From contig CP087221.1 in the NCBI GenBank assembly GCA_020912385.1, forward strand, positions 682,001 to 746,000: a stretch of 64,000 nt of DNA, read 5' to 3'. This document shows, piece after piece, positions 32,217-44,532 of this stretch (position 1 is its first letter; each line of letters opens with the position of its first letter). Origin of the DNA: Neofusicoccum parvum. Taxonomy: Eukaryota > Ascomycota > Dothideomycetes > Botryosphaeriales > Botryosphaeriaceae. Both the position numbers and the translations under genes were made by a program. Under the pieces are notes generated by a model, which was not told the origin of the DNA, made no database searches, and saw only the letters and a list, made by a program, of their open reading frames with translations.

Positions 32217-32916
32217 GGTTGGGGTCAGGGGAAATTTTTTGAAAGCGCTCGGTAGCTTGTCGAATAAGTTTCTTGTATAAAAAAAAGAAGTCTTCAATTT
32301 TTTTTTTCAAACCCGTTCATCACCTGCGGTGATCTCAATCCGTCCAGGCTCCACCAGGAGCTTGGTGGCTGGACCCACTCAAAGACCATGAGAGAAAATG
32401 CATGAGAGGAAATGCTTTTAATCCGCCTGAGAAAATGATGAACAAATCTTCATCAAAGTTCTAACCGCCATCTCGAGCACCACAGCTATCTACCCCTTTG
32501 GACAGCACGGGCCAGATCAAGGTTGAGGAGGGCAGAAAGTGGGCCAGGGCCTCCTCACAGACGATTTCCCAGTATGTGCTTCTGTCTGGTGCGGTATACC
32601 TGCTCAGAATTGTTGCTTATGTCTCACTCACAATGCAAGGAGGCATTTCTTAACACTATAATACAAGTTTTCATTTTTTTTATCGTCTTTCGTTTATCTA
32701 CTGCTTGTATTTGATTAACCCCTCCTTCAGTTAGAAAGCGCAGACCGAATATGAACCTCTCCAATTTAGTAGAGGAGAAAGGTCTGCAGAGTTGTTGAGA
32801 AAAGAAAGCCACACTCGCAAGAGCAAAACAAGAGCAAGTATCCACCCCATCAACCGATAGCAAAAGCAGCATATCCACCCATTAAACCCATCGTAGAATT
32901 CCGCATGAAGCCGTAA
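32217..32916. other. Convergent 3' intergenic region
   Basis: AT-rich 3' flanks of two convergent genes, with T/A runs at 32278-32309 and the imperfect hairpin at 32342-32374. No gene seen. Confidence 0.5.
32342..32374. repeat. Imperfect hairpin downstream of regulator 2
   Basis: GTCCAG/CTGGAC (32342-32347 with 32369-32374) and CCACC/GGTGG (32351-32355 with 32364-32368) can pair, with a 3-nt bulge and an 8-nt loop. It lies between two convergent genes and may be a 3'-end structure. Confidence 0.4.
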
Positions 32917-35641
32917 TCAGAACTGCTGGTAACCGGGAGCGGATGGGAAGCCACTGTTGTAGCTTTGTCCGCCCTGGTAACTACGCCTCTCTCCACCGAG
33001 GCCACGGAGTTGTTCTTCGCGCTTATCCTCAAACAGAGTGAACCTGGCCTGACCGAAAGTTGGCTGGAACCTGGGGTCACGGCCGATACGCCTGGGAGCC
33101 TCTCCCCAATCTTCTCCGAAGTAGCTCTTATGGCCATCGCGGCTGCGATCGATAGCCCATTCAGGCGGCGGGGAAAAACGCCGGAAGTAGTCCGGAGCCT
33201 TATCTGCGTCGCCAGGAAGACGTACGTAAGAAGCGAGGGTCTCGTACAGCGGAACAAGAATGCGATCGGTGACCATGAAGTCCTTGTCGTCCTTGTTCAG
33301 ACGGTCCTTGTGCAGCCCTGCGCCTGGCGGTGTAATAAGCGATTTCAAAAAAGCATCGTGACGCTGTGTGAGAGTACCCGAGTTCCACCACTCATCCAGG
33401 TCTTCAATATGGGACTTACGGATAGAACGATGCGCCGTAGGATTGGCCTGAGTAGGCATATCATCTTGAAAGAACGGGCCTTTGAAATTCTGTGGGCTGG
33501 GTCCGTTAACGTCCAAAGTGTTGTAGATGCTTGCATGACGATTCTCATAATATCCGGGCTCAGGATCGCTTGTACGCAGAGCGGTACGCGAGACTTGAGA
33601 TCCAGACGAAGTGGGCTTCTCATAGAGTACCATTTGACCAGTGTTCTTCGTGTTCTTGGTTGCAGTCTCCGAGTGTTGGAATCCAAGCTGCTCTTGAGGT
33701 GGCACGTGTGTAGACTCATATTCGTCGCCAATACGGTTGAGGTAATCGAGCATACGCGCACGGCTCTCTACGGGCTGTGGCGCCGAGGATTGACGGATTC
33801 CCAGGAAATCATTCATATTCTTCCCACCTGCAGTCGCTGAGCCATTGGGTCCAGTCCAGATGTTCGCCTTTGGAAACTGACTGACTACGGGCATTGCTGG
33901 AGCTTGTCCTGATGTAACCCTGGGAATCATGTTTGACATGCTCGACAAAGGTGTGTCGTCCTTCTTGGGTTGGCGCTCGGGGCCGCGGTCAGAACGGTCT
34001 GATGGAGCCAAGCTCTGACGGATCTGCTCAGCACGGTGGCGCTCCTGCTCGGCGAAGAATGCCCGGCGATCATGATCACTCGTTGAGGGTGACTCGAAAT
34101 GCTGTCCACCAGTAATGCTCGACGGGAAGCGAAAAGCAAAGTCCATTTTTCCGGGGTCGCGCTGAGCGATTTGCTTTCGTAGACTCTCAGAAGTTGAGTT
34201 GAAAGGCCTGGCCGTCCTCGGAGAGATTGGAGAATCGGCAGCAAACGGATCGTCACCTGGAGTACCAAGGCCTTGCGGAGTAGAACTAGCACGATTGGTG
34301 ACAGGTTGACGAGGCGTAGTGGAAGGGCGGTCACGCAAAGAAAGTGACGACAAAGTAGGAAACTCGGTCTCGTTCAGAGATCCAGAGATAGTGGACAGGG
34401 AATCGTAACGAGACGGTTCGTGGGCTGCGGGCTTTGTGCTTAGGACCGGGCGCGGCTGGGAAACAGTTGCCGGGTGCATTGAGGACAGCGGTGGCATTAT
34501 CACTGCCGGTCGGGTTGCCGAGTAGCGGAGATACTCGTTGGCAAGCTCAGTGAAGTAGGCGAGAGACGCTGGACGGCCCTTTGATGCACGCACGTACTGA
34601 AGGAATTCAGTAGACATGACTTTGCCTTCGATGATCTTGCGAGCGCATGAGTAGCGGCCAAGCTCAACCCATTCGTACTTTTCGTCGGACCAGGTGTGAG
34701 CAGAAACGTCTCTGTTGGGGTACTGGATGAACCTGAGCTCCCCGTCTTGCTTGCCAGGATTGACGCGCAGCCAGACAGGGTCCGGAAGTCTATGGCCGAA
34801 CTCATCCATTATTTCGTCCCTCTCATTCGCTCCAACTGGAGCGGCTGGGTCAACGGAGGAAAGTGGAGCGTGGAAGGACTCCAGCTGCCCAGGGCGCTGA
34901 GAAACGGGACTGACTTCTGCTTCGTCTGGAGAGCCGTCTGTGTCAATCGGTACCGGGCTGACTGATGACTCTGAGTCTTTTTCGCGTCAGTTCTGTCACT
35001 GAAAGGATTGTGTGCCTTAGAAAGGCACGGACAGCAAGTAATGTGGATGCCTCTATTGCATGTGAAGGACAGAAATTGTGGGATGAGGCGCCAAGGAAGT
35101 GAAGAGGTGGGTACTGACTATCAGGGTCGCCCAGGTCAAAGGGCTTCCAGACGCCTTTGAGCTTGGCTTTGGGCTTGAGCTTCATGAGACCGCCGGGCGG
35201 AGGGGCAGCTCTGACGGCGAAGGGGTCATTCTTCTTCGATCCGCCGGTGCGCGCCATGTCTGCGAAGGTGTGGCCGGGCGCAACGACGGAGCTTGAAGAT
35301 GTGTCGCGGGTGAGGGTGGAGCGCAGACTAGTGATATCGGTGTCTGAGCCGGCGTGGCGGAATGAGGCAGACGCGAAGTCGGAGGTGGATGTGCTGTCAA
35401 GATACGCGCTAGTGCTGCGAGGTTGTCGGCGCTCGTCGTCGCGGCTCACGACTTGAATGTGAGCGAAGGACTGCGGAGGCTGTTGACGGCGATTGCGGCC
35501 GCCGCGACCTGCGGGGAATGTGCGCGTTAGTCGCAGGCGCGTCTTGTAGGCAGCAGTGACGTTGGTGACCGCGAAGATCTACTCACGGCGACGACGAGTG
35601 CCGCCGTTCCCTGCTTGCGCTTGAGACGACGCCAGCTTGGA
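32917..35641 (-). CDS. Conserved low-complexity protein, unknown function (5' end uncertain)
   Basis: Three coding exons are supported: 35641-35587, 35508-35119 and 34976-32917, at least 834 aa. The first junction forms an Arg/Gly stretch (GTRRRRGGRNRRQQPPQ), an RNA-binding-like RGG tract. The second (donor GTCAGT, weak) links KGVWKPFDLGDP to SESSVSPVPIDTDG. The rest is mostly Ser/Pro/Arg/Gln-rich. Ordered blocks are PDPVWLRVNPGKQDGELRF, YLRYSATRP, EDLDEWWNSGTLTQRHDAF and PPPEWAIDRSRDGHKSYF. No ATG begins the first exon; a TAG just upstream serves as acceptor, so the start codon must lie in another upstream exon I could not find. No family is recognised; an RNA/ribonucleoprotein role is a guess from composition. 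Confidence 0.6.
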
Positions 35642-37033
35642 CTAGAGGAGACTGTAGCAGTGAAAGACGGCGGAGAAGAGTGTAGCACCAAACAAAAACC
35701 AAGGCTGGCAGGGCGGCGGCGGCTGCGCGTGGCCTTGAGTGTGCAGAGATCGCGGGAAGGTAAGACACGGACGGCCGCGACACCCGCTGCGAGCCCGCCG
35801 TTGGGGCTTCGCCCAAGAATGGCAGGCGCGCTGTGATGTCACCGCTACATGCCCGCCTGCACATCTCTGGGCAAAAAGCACGGCGAGAGAGAGCTGCCAG
35901 AGACACTCGTCCAGCCATGCGCTTCCCTGCAGTGCAGGTCCGACTCATGCTGTCGCCTATGTACGAGCGGGTGCCTGCAGTGGCATATCCGCTATTGTAT
36001 GCAAGAGGCAGCACCTTGCATACACCGCTGTTGTGTCGTGGACATCGAAGGTCAACACGAGCGGTTGTTTGGGCAGAACCAAGGGCCAACTCACTCTATG
36101 TACTACATATTCCACAGCCATCTTGGGTGGTTATCTATTCTAGGGGCCTAAGCCAGCTTCCCCTCTTTTTCTCTAAGCATGCACTTGGTTCTGTGTGGCA
36201 GAATATGAGGCTAACGTAGATCAGCAAATCGCCGCCCATTCGCTCGCGGGATGCAGCCCCACCTTGAGCAAGAAGGTTGAATGCAGATACCCGCCTGCCA
36301 TCCAGGTCCATACCCTATCATGCAGCGACGCGCCGTTTGGCGCTTTCGGGCGGTATGGGCGTCATTCGGGCGGTGACGGCCGTGCAACCATCACGTCGTC
36401 GCAGCAGGCAGGGATCGTCTCTGCTGCGGCATCAGGCCACGGCTATGAAACATATCAAAGCCAAGGAGAAAACCCATTGAAAATTGGAATGTAACCAAAC
36501 ATGTTGGGGGTAGATGAGGTTGATGCATGGTTTTCGTGCGATTGCCGACGTTGACGCCCTGGTTTGTGTTCCGCCCCACGCTCGAATAGGCAGTCTTCTC
36601 GAAGCCTGCCGCTCTGAGCTCATTGCGCAAAGGAGCAACGTCTGGTATCACGAAGGATTTACGACAATTCCAGGGGGAACCTGGAGGATTTTTCATGACA
36701 CAGACTCTCCTATTTTTAGTCTGAACCGCCTTCATGTAGCCCGTCTGATAGATCTACCCTTTTCCTTTCCTAAGCTCGAATTAGCCGTCCCGTTTCCTGC
36801 AAAATTTCATGTCTATCTGAAGTCCCCAATCAGCGCAATTCTAATGATCCAAAGGAAACCAACGCCAATCCTTTGTGTAGGTCCGCAGATCTTCAATGCT
36901 AATATTTGTGTGAGATGATGATCCATTATTGGGATCTCTTTCTTCCCGCAGACTGCGAGAGGGATGCGCCAATGACTAAAAAGAAGATGAGGCAGGTTGT
37001 GAGAATATGAGAAATAATGAAGATATAGATCCA
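35642..37033. other. Intergenic region; may hide the first exon of the preceding gene
   Basis: Upstream of the minus-strand gene ending at 32917 and downstream of the minus-strand gene 37034-38578. A missing start exon for the former should lie in its left part. No other gene is recognised. Confidence 0.4.
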
Positions 37034-38578
37034 TCATGAGTAGTAAGGGGAGATCCAATCGAATGGGTCCATCTTGTCGGCGTCATTGGCGATCTCCATC
37101 CCGGTGTTTTCTGAAATTCTTCCGATTGAGGCGTCTTTCTTGTGGAGCGTAGTTGTGGGCAGAGCTGGCTTAGATATGATTGAGGGGCCTGAGCTTATGT
37201 GGGGATGGGAATTCTGGCGACTTCCATCACCATTAGGCTGGATGATGGACTGTATGGTGGAAGTCTTAGATGCGGGCGAAAGTGTGAACCAAGTCATGGC
37301 ATCAGGATTGAAGGGCAACTCACCTTGAGGTGGAGTCGCGTCTTGCACCTTGAAAGTAAGCCTTGCCTGTTTAAGACCTCGGGTGTCTTCTTTGTCTGAG
37401 GCTTTTCCCTTATTCCTTTTCCTCTTTGAAGGAAAGCTAAGGAGTGCGCTAACTGGCCTGCGACTCGCAGAAATGGTAATGCCATGTGGGCATCCTACTA
37501 GCCGGCTTTGGTAGAATTTTTGTGCTGGTTTGGATTTTGTATCAAGGACTTTGATCGGCAGCGGTTTGCCGTGCTCGTCGCGAAGGAGACACCGAGGCGC
37601 ATGCTTGCACGCATGGTAGGGTCGTTTACGGCTGTGGCACTGTTTCCTGTCCCAGTTGATCCTACCAGGCTCCATAGTGTGGTGACTGGGACGGATGCAG
37701 CGCCAATTCCCACACAGGTGCGACAAATGCCAGCTCTCGTATATCCAGCCGTACTTTTGCTCTTCTGTCATCGAACTTTTGACGACCATCCAAAGTGTTC
37801 CCACTTGACCACCGAGAGACCGTATTTTCTTGCTTCCGGAACATTTTTGATCTTTGAAGCTGAAGTACTTTTGAACCTTTTCTCCCTTCGCCCTTGCCTC
37901 GGGCCCTCTGTATATCCAGCAACGGTCATCATCTCCATCATCATGGATGGCCTGTGCAAACATGTGCTCCAGCATGAGTTCTCCTCTCTTTCTGTCCTCA
38001 GCGGACATGTTCCAGCTGCTCTCCTTGGCGAGAATGAGGTCAATTTTCGTATTTTAAGCGTTCGACTGTTTATTGCCTGTGTCTTTGAAAATGTCCTGCG
38101 AATCAGGTTGATCTGAATCTAGTGTGCCGAGAGCCGGCTCTTCTGGGTCCTCAAAGAACATGCCTTTATCAGTTTGTGGAGAGCTATCATTTCCTTGGCT
38201 CTCACATTGCGGACCCCGCTCTTGCGGTCCTGCTATCCCTGACTCTGTAAGTGCTCCGCATTCCAGGCAATCATCCTTGGATACCGCTGAAGAAGCTGAT
38301 GACTGTATCTCTTGAGAGCTAGACAATTCTCTAGAAGAATGAGAAGACTGTGATGAAGAAGTCTGGCTGCTTACTTGTGCCTCTTGACTTAGCGAATAGG
38401 ACGTTGCTGGATACTGAAGACCTTGCTCATTCTGATCCTGTCTAGCATCCCCATAGTGGCGGTCGAGAAAGCGCACTTCGTCCTCAAAAGTGTTGATCTC
38501 CGAGTCGGTTCGGTACATGCCAGTAGTAGTTCGTCGTTCACTCAGCGAGCCGAGAGATGTTCTGGCATTACTCATCAT
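37034..38578 (-). CDS. Protein with His-Me/HNH-like zinc-binding loop
   Basis: Exons 38578-38067 and 38015-37034 give about 497 aa. The 51-nt intron uses donor GTCGAA, which is weak, but phase and the loss of a stop support it. The N-terminal third is Ser/Gln/Glu-rich and disordered. The ordered core has C272-G-N-W-R-C277, H282/H283, N291 and C297, followed by C307-x-H309-x3-C313. This is the cysteine/histidine/asparagine pattern of the zinc-binding loop of His-Me finger (I-PpoI-like) homing endonucleases (Pfam zf-His_Me_endon). The C-terminus is basic then acidic. In fungi such domains are found in stand-alone nuclear genes of unknown role. Whether it is a nuclease or only a DNA-binding protein cannot be judged from sequence alone. 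Confidence 0.75.
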
Positions 38579-40559
38579 GTGTAGGTGAGGCTGGCCTACT
38601 GAACTTGGCCGCTAAAGGGGTTCCGTCTTTACTATCGTCACAACATCCCGGAAGTCGGAGTCTGTTTTGCAATATGGTGATGAGAAGACTTTGAACCTGC
38701 TAGATGGTGATTAGGCGTAGTTGGTTGTAGATGTTGTGTGGGTGGCAGGTTTGCGTTGTTGTTTGAAGGTCGTTGAGGTGAGAGGTAAAAGGCTGCAAGA
38801 GTTGAGAGACTTGGTAAGAGTTTGTGTAGGCTGTAAGTTCAAGTTCTCAAAGAACGACGGTCTTTGCTGCTGAACCGTAAGCAGGACGAAGCCTACCGGA
38901 CAGAAGGTGTCCGTGACAGCCCTGATGGCGCTGGATGGCCGGGTGGAAAGCGTGGTAGTTGAGAGTTCCGCTTGCAGTTGCTAGTGAAGAAAAAAAGGAC
39001 TCCGCACGAAGACTGTCTGAAGAGGAAGGAGACCCTGATTTGGAATCCAAGATGTAGCTTGTGCGGGCAAGAGCGACGTATCGTGTACCGATCTGTAAAG
39101 CTTTTGCCGTCTTTTTCATGCATGTTGTAAAGACAGGGTGAACTCATCGGGAGAAGTAAAACGCGAAAATCCGTCATCCCTCCAGCAGCGCTAGCCTCAG
39201 GTCAAAAATTCTTTGCTACTTCTGGCTGAACTCAAGCAGGCCTTTCTTTCCCTGTGAGCATAGGTGTTGGCTGACTACGTGTTCGTAGTGTGGCTTGATT
39301 GCCATAGCTATAACGCCATTCTCTGGCATGTGCGTCAGTACGGTGGTCACGTCAATCACCGAAACCTTCAGAAACGCGGAATGCAACCGAGGCCGGACCA
39401 AGCGTACCGGCCGTCCTGGAGGTCATATCCTTTAGAATTCTGAGGCCCACTCAATATGCGTAGCCGGCCCCCGGCCCCTGGCCTGCGATGCAATAGCAAG
39501 AAAACATCTACGCTGCAAAATATGATGCTGTTGACGACACGGACTCGTCGTCCGACGGATGCATCTCGAGCGCATCACGCGAGGAAAGAGCCACGATCAC
39601 GAAGTCCGGAGCAGACGGAGAGAAGCTTTGGGCTTCGGCTAGATATACGTTTTGGAGAATAAAAAGGCGGAAACGGCGGAATCGCGGAGCGTGCTACCGA
39701 GCGTCGCCGGACGACAAGTTCCCAGATCCGGATCGGTGAAGGCAATAGCTTGGCCCGGTGGCTCATGCGCTGATCACGACGATGTCGGCTCAGTTGCGGG
39801 GGGCGCGGGTGTTGCCGTCGGATGGCAGGCTGGACGCCGGTGAGGACCGCGTGGAGAGCGATGGGCCAAGCGGAAGGGCGACGCTGTCACTGGGGCGGCA
39901 GGCCTCCAGATATGTATGAGGCCGTGTTGAGGGGCGCGAGAGCATTCGCGGTCGGGCTTGGGAGGCGGCGCTTGGCGAAACTTTTGGATGAAACGGCGGC
40001 CGACTCACGCGAAGCCCTCCGCAATCATCTCCACCTCCAACCCAGTCCCCGCAGCCACGGCACGACCACCCACCACCGCTTTGTTTCGCCTTGACGACCG
40101 CGCCTGTTGTTCCGCCAGCCAGCGACGCGACAATGCCGCCCGTGCAATATGCAGGTAAGCACACGGGGCCGACCGACGATTGGCTCATGGGCACTCACCA
40201 CTGGCCTTGGGCCGGCTAAATGCGTGTCATGCGCCCACCACTGCCCTGGCGATCCCTCCTCCGCGCGGTGGCCTGCCAAGTGACCAGCCCCGAGGCGTTT
40301 CCCAGGCTGTCCCGGCCCGGCAGCTTGCCCTTCCATGATAAGTTTAAGAGCGCCCCATTGACGTCGGTCCCTGCCGTTATTTTGCAAACCGTTGCGACGT
40401 CGGTCCTCTCTTTTGCTCACAAATCGCGCTCGAGTCCGGCCTGTGGAGACCGCTGGTTGTGCCCACCCGTCCGTCGCTCATTGCTATAAAGGCGTCGCTT
40501 GCTCGTTGCCAAGTTTTGTTGCTAAGAGCTTAGAAGAAACTTTCCTTTCCCACGGCACC
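38579..40559. other. Divergent intergenic region, no gene recognised
   Basis: About 2 kb between the HNH-like gene and the lactonase gene. ATGCCGCCCGTGCAATATGCAG followed by GTAAGC near 40133-40160 resembles a short first exon and donor, but no continuation is visible. Other ORFs lack motifs. Confidence 0.45.
40485..40490 (+). promoter_or_regulatory. TATA box of the lactonase gene
   Basis: TATAAA lies 70-75 bp upstream of the ATG at 40560. Confidence 0.5.
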
Positions 40560-41803
40560 ATGGTCAACGTCCCCCTTCTGCTCTCCGCGTCTGCGGCCAG
40601 CTGCACCGCCACAAACCTCTTCGTTGCCTCTTACGGCGGCACTGTCACCACTGTCACCCTCGATGACTCTGCCAATGGCACCTACGCGCTGAACACGGCC
40701 TACTCGAGCACTGACTGCGGCTCCAGCCCGTCCTGGTTGACTCTCGATTCTGAGCGCGGTATTCTTTACTGTCTGGACGAAGGTCTTACGTCCACCAATG
40801 GCACCGTCAACTCCCTGCTGGTAGGTGACGATGGTGGTCTTACTATCGCGACCTCGCAGCAGGCCATTTCTGGTCCCGTCAGCAGCGTGCTTTACGGCAG
40901 CCCCAACGCGAGGAGCCTCGCTGTGGCACACTACTCTGGCAGTTCCGTTTCGACCTGGGCTGCCCCGAAGAACGGCTCTTTGTTTCCCGAAGAGCGCTTC
41001 ACCTACACTCTGAGCGGGCCTGGCCCGAATCCTGACCGCCAGGATGCGCCCCACGAGCACGAGGCTATCCTGGACCCGACTGGGCAATTCATCATCGTTC
41101 CGGACCTGGGCGCCGATCTGGTGCGCGTTTTCAGCTATGACAGCACCGGTGCTCTGACTGAGGAGGAGTCTCTCGTGGCCGAGTCTGGCTCCGGCCCGCG
41201 TCATGCTGCTTTCTGGACGGGTAACTCGTACTACGGCAACTCCACATTCTTCTACCTGGTGGGCGAATTGGACAACACCGTGACGACGTACGCTGTCACC
41301 TACCCTCCGGCGGGTGGCCTCTCTTTCACGGAGGTTTCCAGGACCAGCAGCTTCGGTGAGGCTCCGCAACCGGAGGGAGCTGCTGCTGCTGAGATTGAGG
41401 TTTCGGTGAGTTTAAGGAAGCTCCGATAATAGGATCTGCGCCGTTTCAATGCTAACAGAGCAACTAGCCCGATAACAGATTCTTGGTCGTGTCGAACCGC
41501 AATGATTCGTCGTTCGAGATTTCCAGCGCCTACAACGGCACCAAGCAATACTCTGACTCGCTTACGACCTTCTCGATCCAGCCGAACGGCACCTTGCACT
41601 ACGAGCACCTGGCACCGGCTGGCGGCTCCTTCCCCCGCCACTTCTCTTTGAACGGCGACGGTGACCTGATCGCGGTGGCGCTCCAGTATGACAGCAAGCT
41701 GATTGTCAGGAAGCGCGACATTCAGACTGGCGTTATCGGCGACGAGGTCGCTAGCATCTCGATCCCGGGTAACTTGACTTGTGTGGTTTGGGACGAGTGC
41801 TAA
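40560..41803 (+). CDS. 7-bladed beta-propeller lactonase-like protein
   Basis: Exons 40560-41405 and 41468-41803 encode about 393 aa. The 62-nt intron (GTGAGT...CAACTAG, with a GCTAAC branch site) joins AAAAEIEVS to PDNRFLVVSNRN in phase. The repeats follow the lactonase/6-phosphogluconolactonase-like propeller: LFVASYGGTVTTVTL, GILYCLDEGLTS, HEHEAILDPTGQFIIVPDLGADLVRVF, GPRHAAFWTG and FPRHFSLNGDGDLIAVALQ. The H-x-H-x6-D-P-x-G pattern and the P-R-H repeats are the family signature seen in cycloisomerase-type lactonases. The N-terminus is short and may be a weak signal peptide (MVNVPLLLSASAASCTA). N-x-S/T sites are frequent, so secretion is possible. Natural substrate is unknown. Confidence 0.88.
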
Positions 41804-42263
41804 GCGATTCATAATCGGACGCCGGAGTTGAGCATTGGTTAAGATAGACATATTATCGGGACCATCAGAGTGGATCTCAACGCGCCAAGAGCGTGTGTTC
41901 TACAAAATAAGAGAATTTTCAGTACATGGCATGGACCAAGCGCTACACGTGGACGAATTGTTGGATGGTGATGGGCTATGCAATGTTGTGGTTGGATTCG
42001 CCAGGGTCCACAGCAGCGGCTGACAGCAGGGTGTTTGCTTGACAGCACAAAAGAAAGCAAACCATTCACATGCCCTCAGTCATCAACAAAGTCTAGATTG
42101 ACGTGCGGCGATATCGGCCGGAGGTGTGACCGTCAGGACCACCCTGCTGGAGGCGTGCACACGCGTCTTGGCGTGCATCAGCGGGGCGCGCCGCCTCCAG
42201 CAGAGCCTCTGACGCCAACTAGCTCTCAATCAGTCCAGCAGCCCATCGCCCAACCTCGACACC
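41804..42263. other. Intergenic region
   Basis: 3' flank of the lactonase gene and promoter of the HAD gene. Nothing else seen. Confidence 0.5.
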
Positions 42264-43832
42264 ATGCAGGCGTGCGCCCCGCCCGCCCTCTTCGCGCGAT
42301 GCCTTTCCCGCTCGGCCCCGCGCTCCGGCTGGACCGCCGCCCGCCTCGTCGCCCGGAGAGCTGAGTGCGCGCGACAGTCCCGCGGTCTGCAAACAGCAGC
42401 CAACACGCCGTCGCGGGTACCCGACTTTGCTTTTGCGTTCGAGTACGTTACACGCCCGCGCCGTTAAAACGGGCAATGCGAGACAAGTGGCTGTGGGAAA
42501 GCCGCCAGGGAGCGTTCGCGGCGCGCGGGAACAGCTGTCAGCCGTCAGCCATCGCGGAGCTTCCCCGCTTCTCCCACAGACACCTTGACGTCCGCGTCAA
42601 CACCACGCGTCGCCCATGCCTCCTTGTCCGAGGAGGTTGAATGACGGCTAACGGCGCGGCAGCATCGATGGCGTCCTCCTCCGCAGCGCCGACCCGCTCC
42701 CTCGCGCGCACAAGGCGCTCGCGTACCTCCAGAGCCAGCGCATCCCGTTCATCCTGCTCACCAACGGCGGCGGCAAGCACGAGTCGGAGCGCGTGGCCGA
42801 GCTGAGCGAGAAGCTGGAGGTGCCGCTCGACACGTCCATGTTCGTGCAGAGCCACACGCCCTTCGCCGGCCTCGACCAGTACAAAGACAAGACGGTGTTG
42901 GTGTGCGGCGGGGACGGTGCGAAGTGTCGGGACGTGGCGGAGAAGTAGGTCATACCGGAAACAAGCCATGGCGTGAGGAAGCAGGCAGGGTAACAGGGAC
43001 ACAGGTACGGCTACAAGACGGTCGTCACGCCCGGCGACATCTACGCGGCGTACCCGGAGATCTGGCCCTTCTCCAAGAACTTCTTGGACTACTACCGCTC
43101 CTTCGCCCGCCCGCTGCCGCGCCCCATCGACGCCGCGAATCCGGACGCCTCGCTGAAGATTGATGCTGTCTTCGTGTACAACGATCCGCGCGATTGGGGG
43201 CTTGACGCAGCCGTCATCCTGGACGTGCTGCTTTCTCGTCAGGGCATCATGGGCACAATCTCGCCGAAGAATGGCGATAGGAGCTTGGCCAACAGGGGAT
43301 ACCTGCAAGATGGCCAACCACCGCTGTACTACAGCAACCCGGATTTGTGGTGGGCCGCCAAGTACCACCTGTCACGCCTGGGACAAGGTGGCTTCAGAGA
43401 AGCGCTCGAGGGGATCTGGACAGCGGTGACGGGTGGTGAAAGGAACGGCGTTGAGCTCCAGAAGATCGTCATTGGAAAGCCCTTCCGCATGACGTACGAG
43501 TTTGCCGAGGAGAGGCTAAGCAGACATCGTGAGGATCTGTTCGGCGGAATCAAGCTGGAGCCGCTGAAGAGAGTCTACATGGTTGGAGACAACCCGGGTG
43601 CGTGTGATACTCTCCCTCAGATCACCGTCCTGCTAATCGTACTACAGAGTCTGATATTCGCGGCGCAAATACCTACGACAGCCCACTTGGGACGGACTGG
43701 AAGTCGGTCCTCGTCAAGACAGGCGTATATCAGGAAGGATCTGAGCCGAGCTGGAAGCCAAGGACCATCGTCGGCGACGTGTACGACGCAGTGAGGTATG
43801 CTGTAGAAGATTCCAAATGGGAAAAGCCTTGA
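42264..43832 (+). CDS. HAD-superfamily hydrolase, CECR5/HDHD5-like
   Basis: Four exons (42264-42442, 42663-42944, 43005-43597, 43648-43832) join in phase to about 412 aa. The N-terminus is basic and Arg/Ala-rich with no acidic residue before about 34, typical of a mitochondrial targeting sequence. The first junction restores the HAD motif I FAFDIDGVLL, with nucleophile D60 and D62. Motif II is FILLTNGGGK. The K/R of motif III lies in VIGKPFRMTYEFAEE, and motif IV is VYMVGDNPESDIRGANTY, restored by the last junction. The layout is that of the CECR5 subfamily (yeast YKR070W, human HDHD5), mitochondrial phosphatase-like proteins of unclear substrate. The first intron is 220 nt, long for this window. 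Confidence 0.9.
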
Positions 43833-44532
43833 ACATATCACTTCGAATAATATAATTCCACACAAAATCCTTAGTAGACGTTCAAAGAGGAGCCCGAAAA
43901 GGAGAAGATGAACGTGGGAGGATCATCGTTGCGATTAAAGGAGGTTTTGCAGATGGATGTGAGCAAGGGCTTCAAGGTGAGACAGAAGCTTTCAAGTGGG
44001 TGCGGTATTATTTAAGGGCTCACAGTGCTTGCAAATCGATAGGTTCAATCTGCCTCAATGGGGGTCAGCTCGAGAGACAAGTCTGAGCGATAATATCGAT
44101 AACTCAGCTCTTTTAAGTGTAATCATTCAGCCAAGAACGCGGTAAAGAAGGTCAGCTCATGTAACGTATACAGTACAACGTGTCTATCCGCTGAGCAGGC
44201 AGCAGCTTCAATGTCTTACCCTTGTACAGTGTAACGCAGGCACTAATGGTGTTTTGCCAGGATCATAGCCATCTCCTTGTTTGAACAGGAAAGACCCAGA
44301 AGAATACCTTGACGTTGTACCAAGGCTGAACACACCCATTTTTGCACAACCTATTCTTGGTCGCGCTTGAGAGGCTGTGACCGCAGGACTTGGCAGCTGA
44401 GAACGACAGCCTTCTCATATTAGACCTGATTTTCTGCTACTGTTTGAATAATATTCAGCTCGCTTCCGTCTTCTCCCGGCCTCGGTTGAATTTTGCTTCT
44501 CAGCCTTCCCATTACCTGATTCTCCCTACAAG
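43833..44532. other. Intergenic region
   Basis: AT-richer sequence between two plus-strand genes. No gene or clear motif seen. Confidence 0.5.

Noticed and set aside
40130..40160. Possible short first exon ATG...GTAAGC
   Set aside because: No downstream exon continues it; the following sequence is the lactonase promoter.
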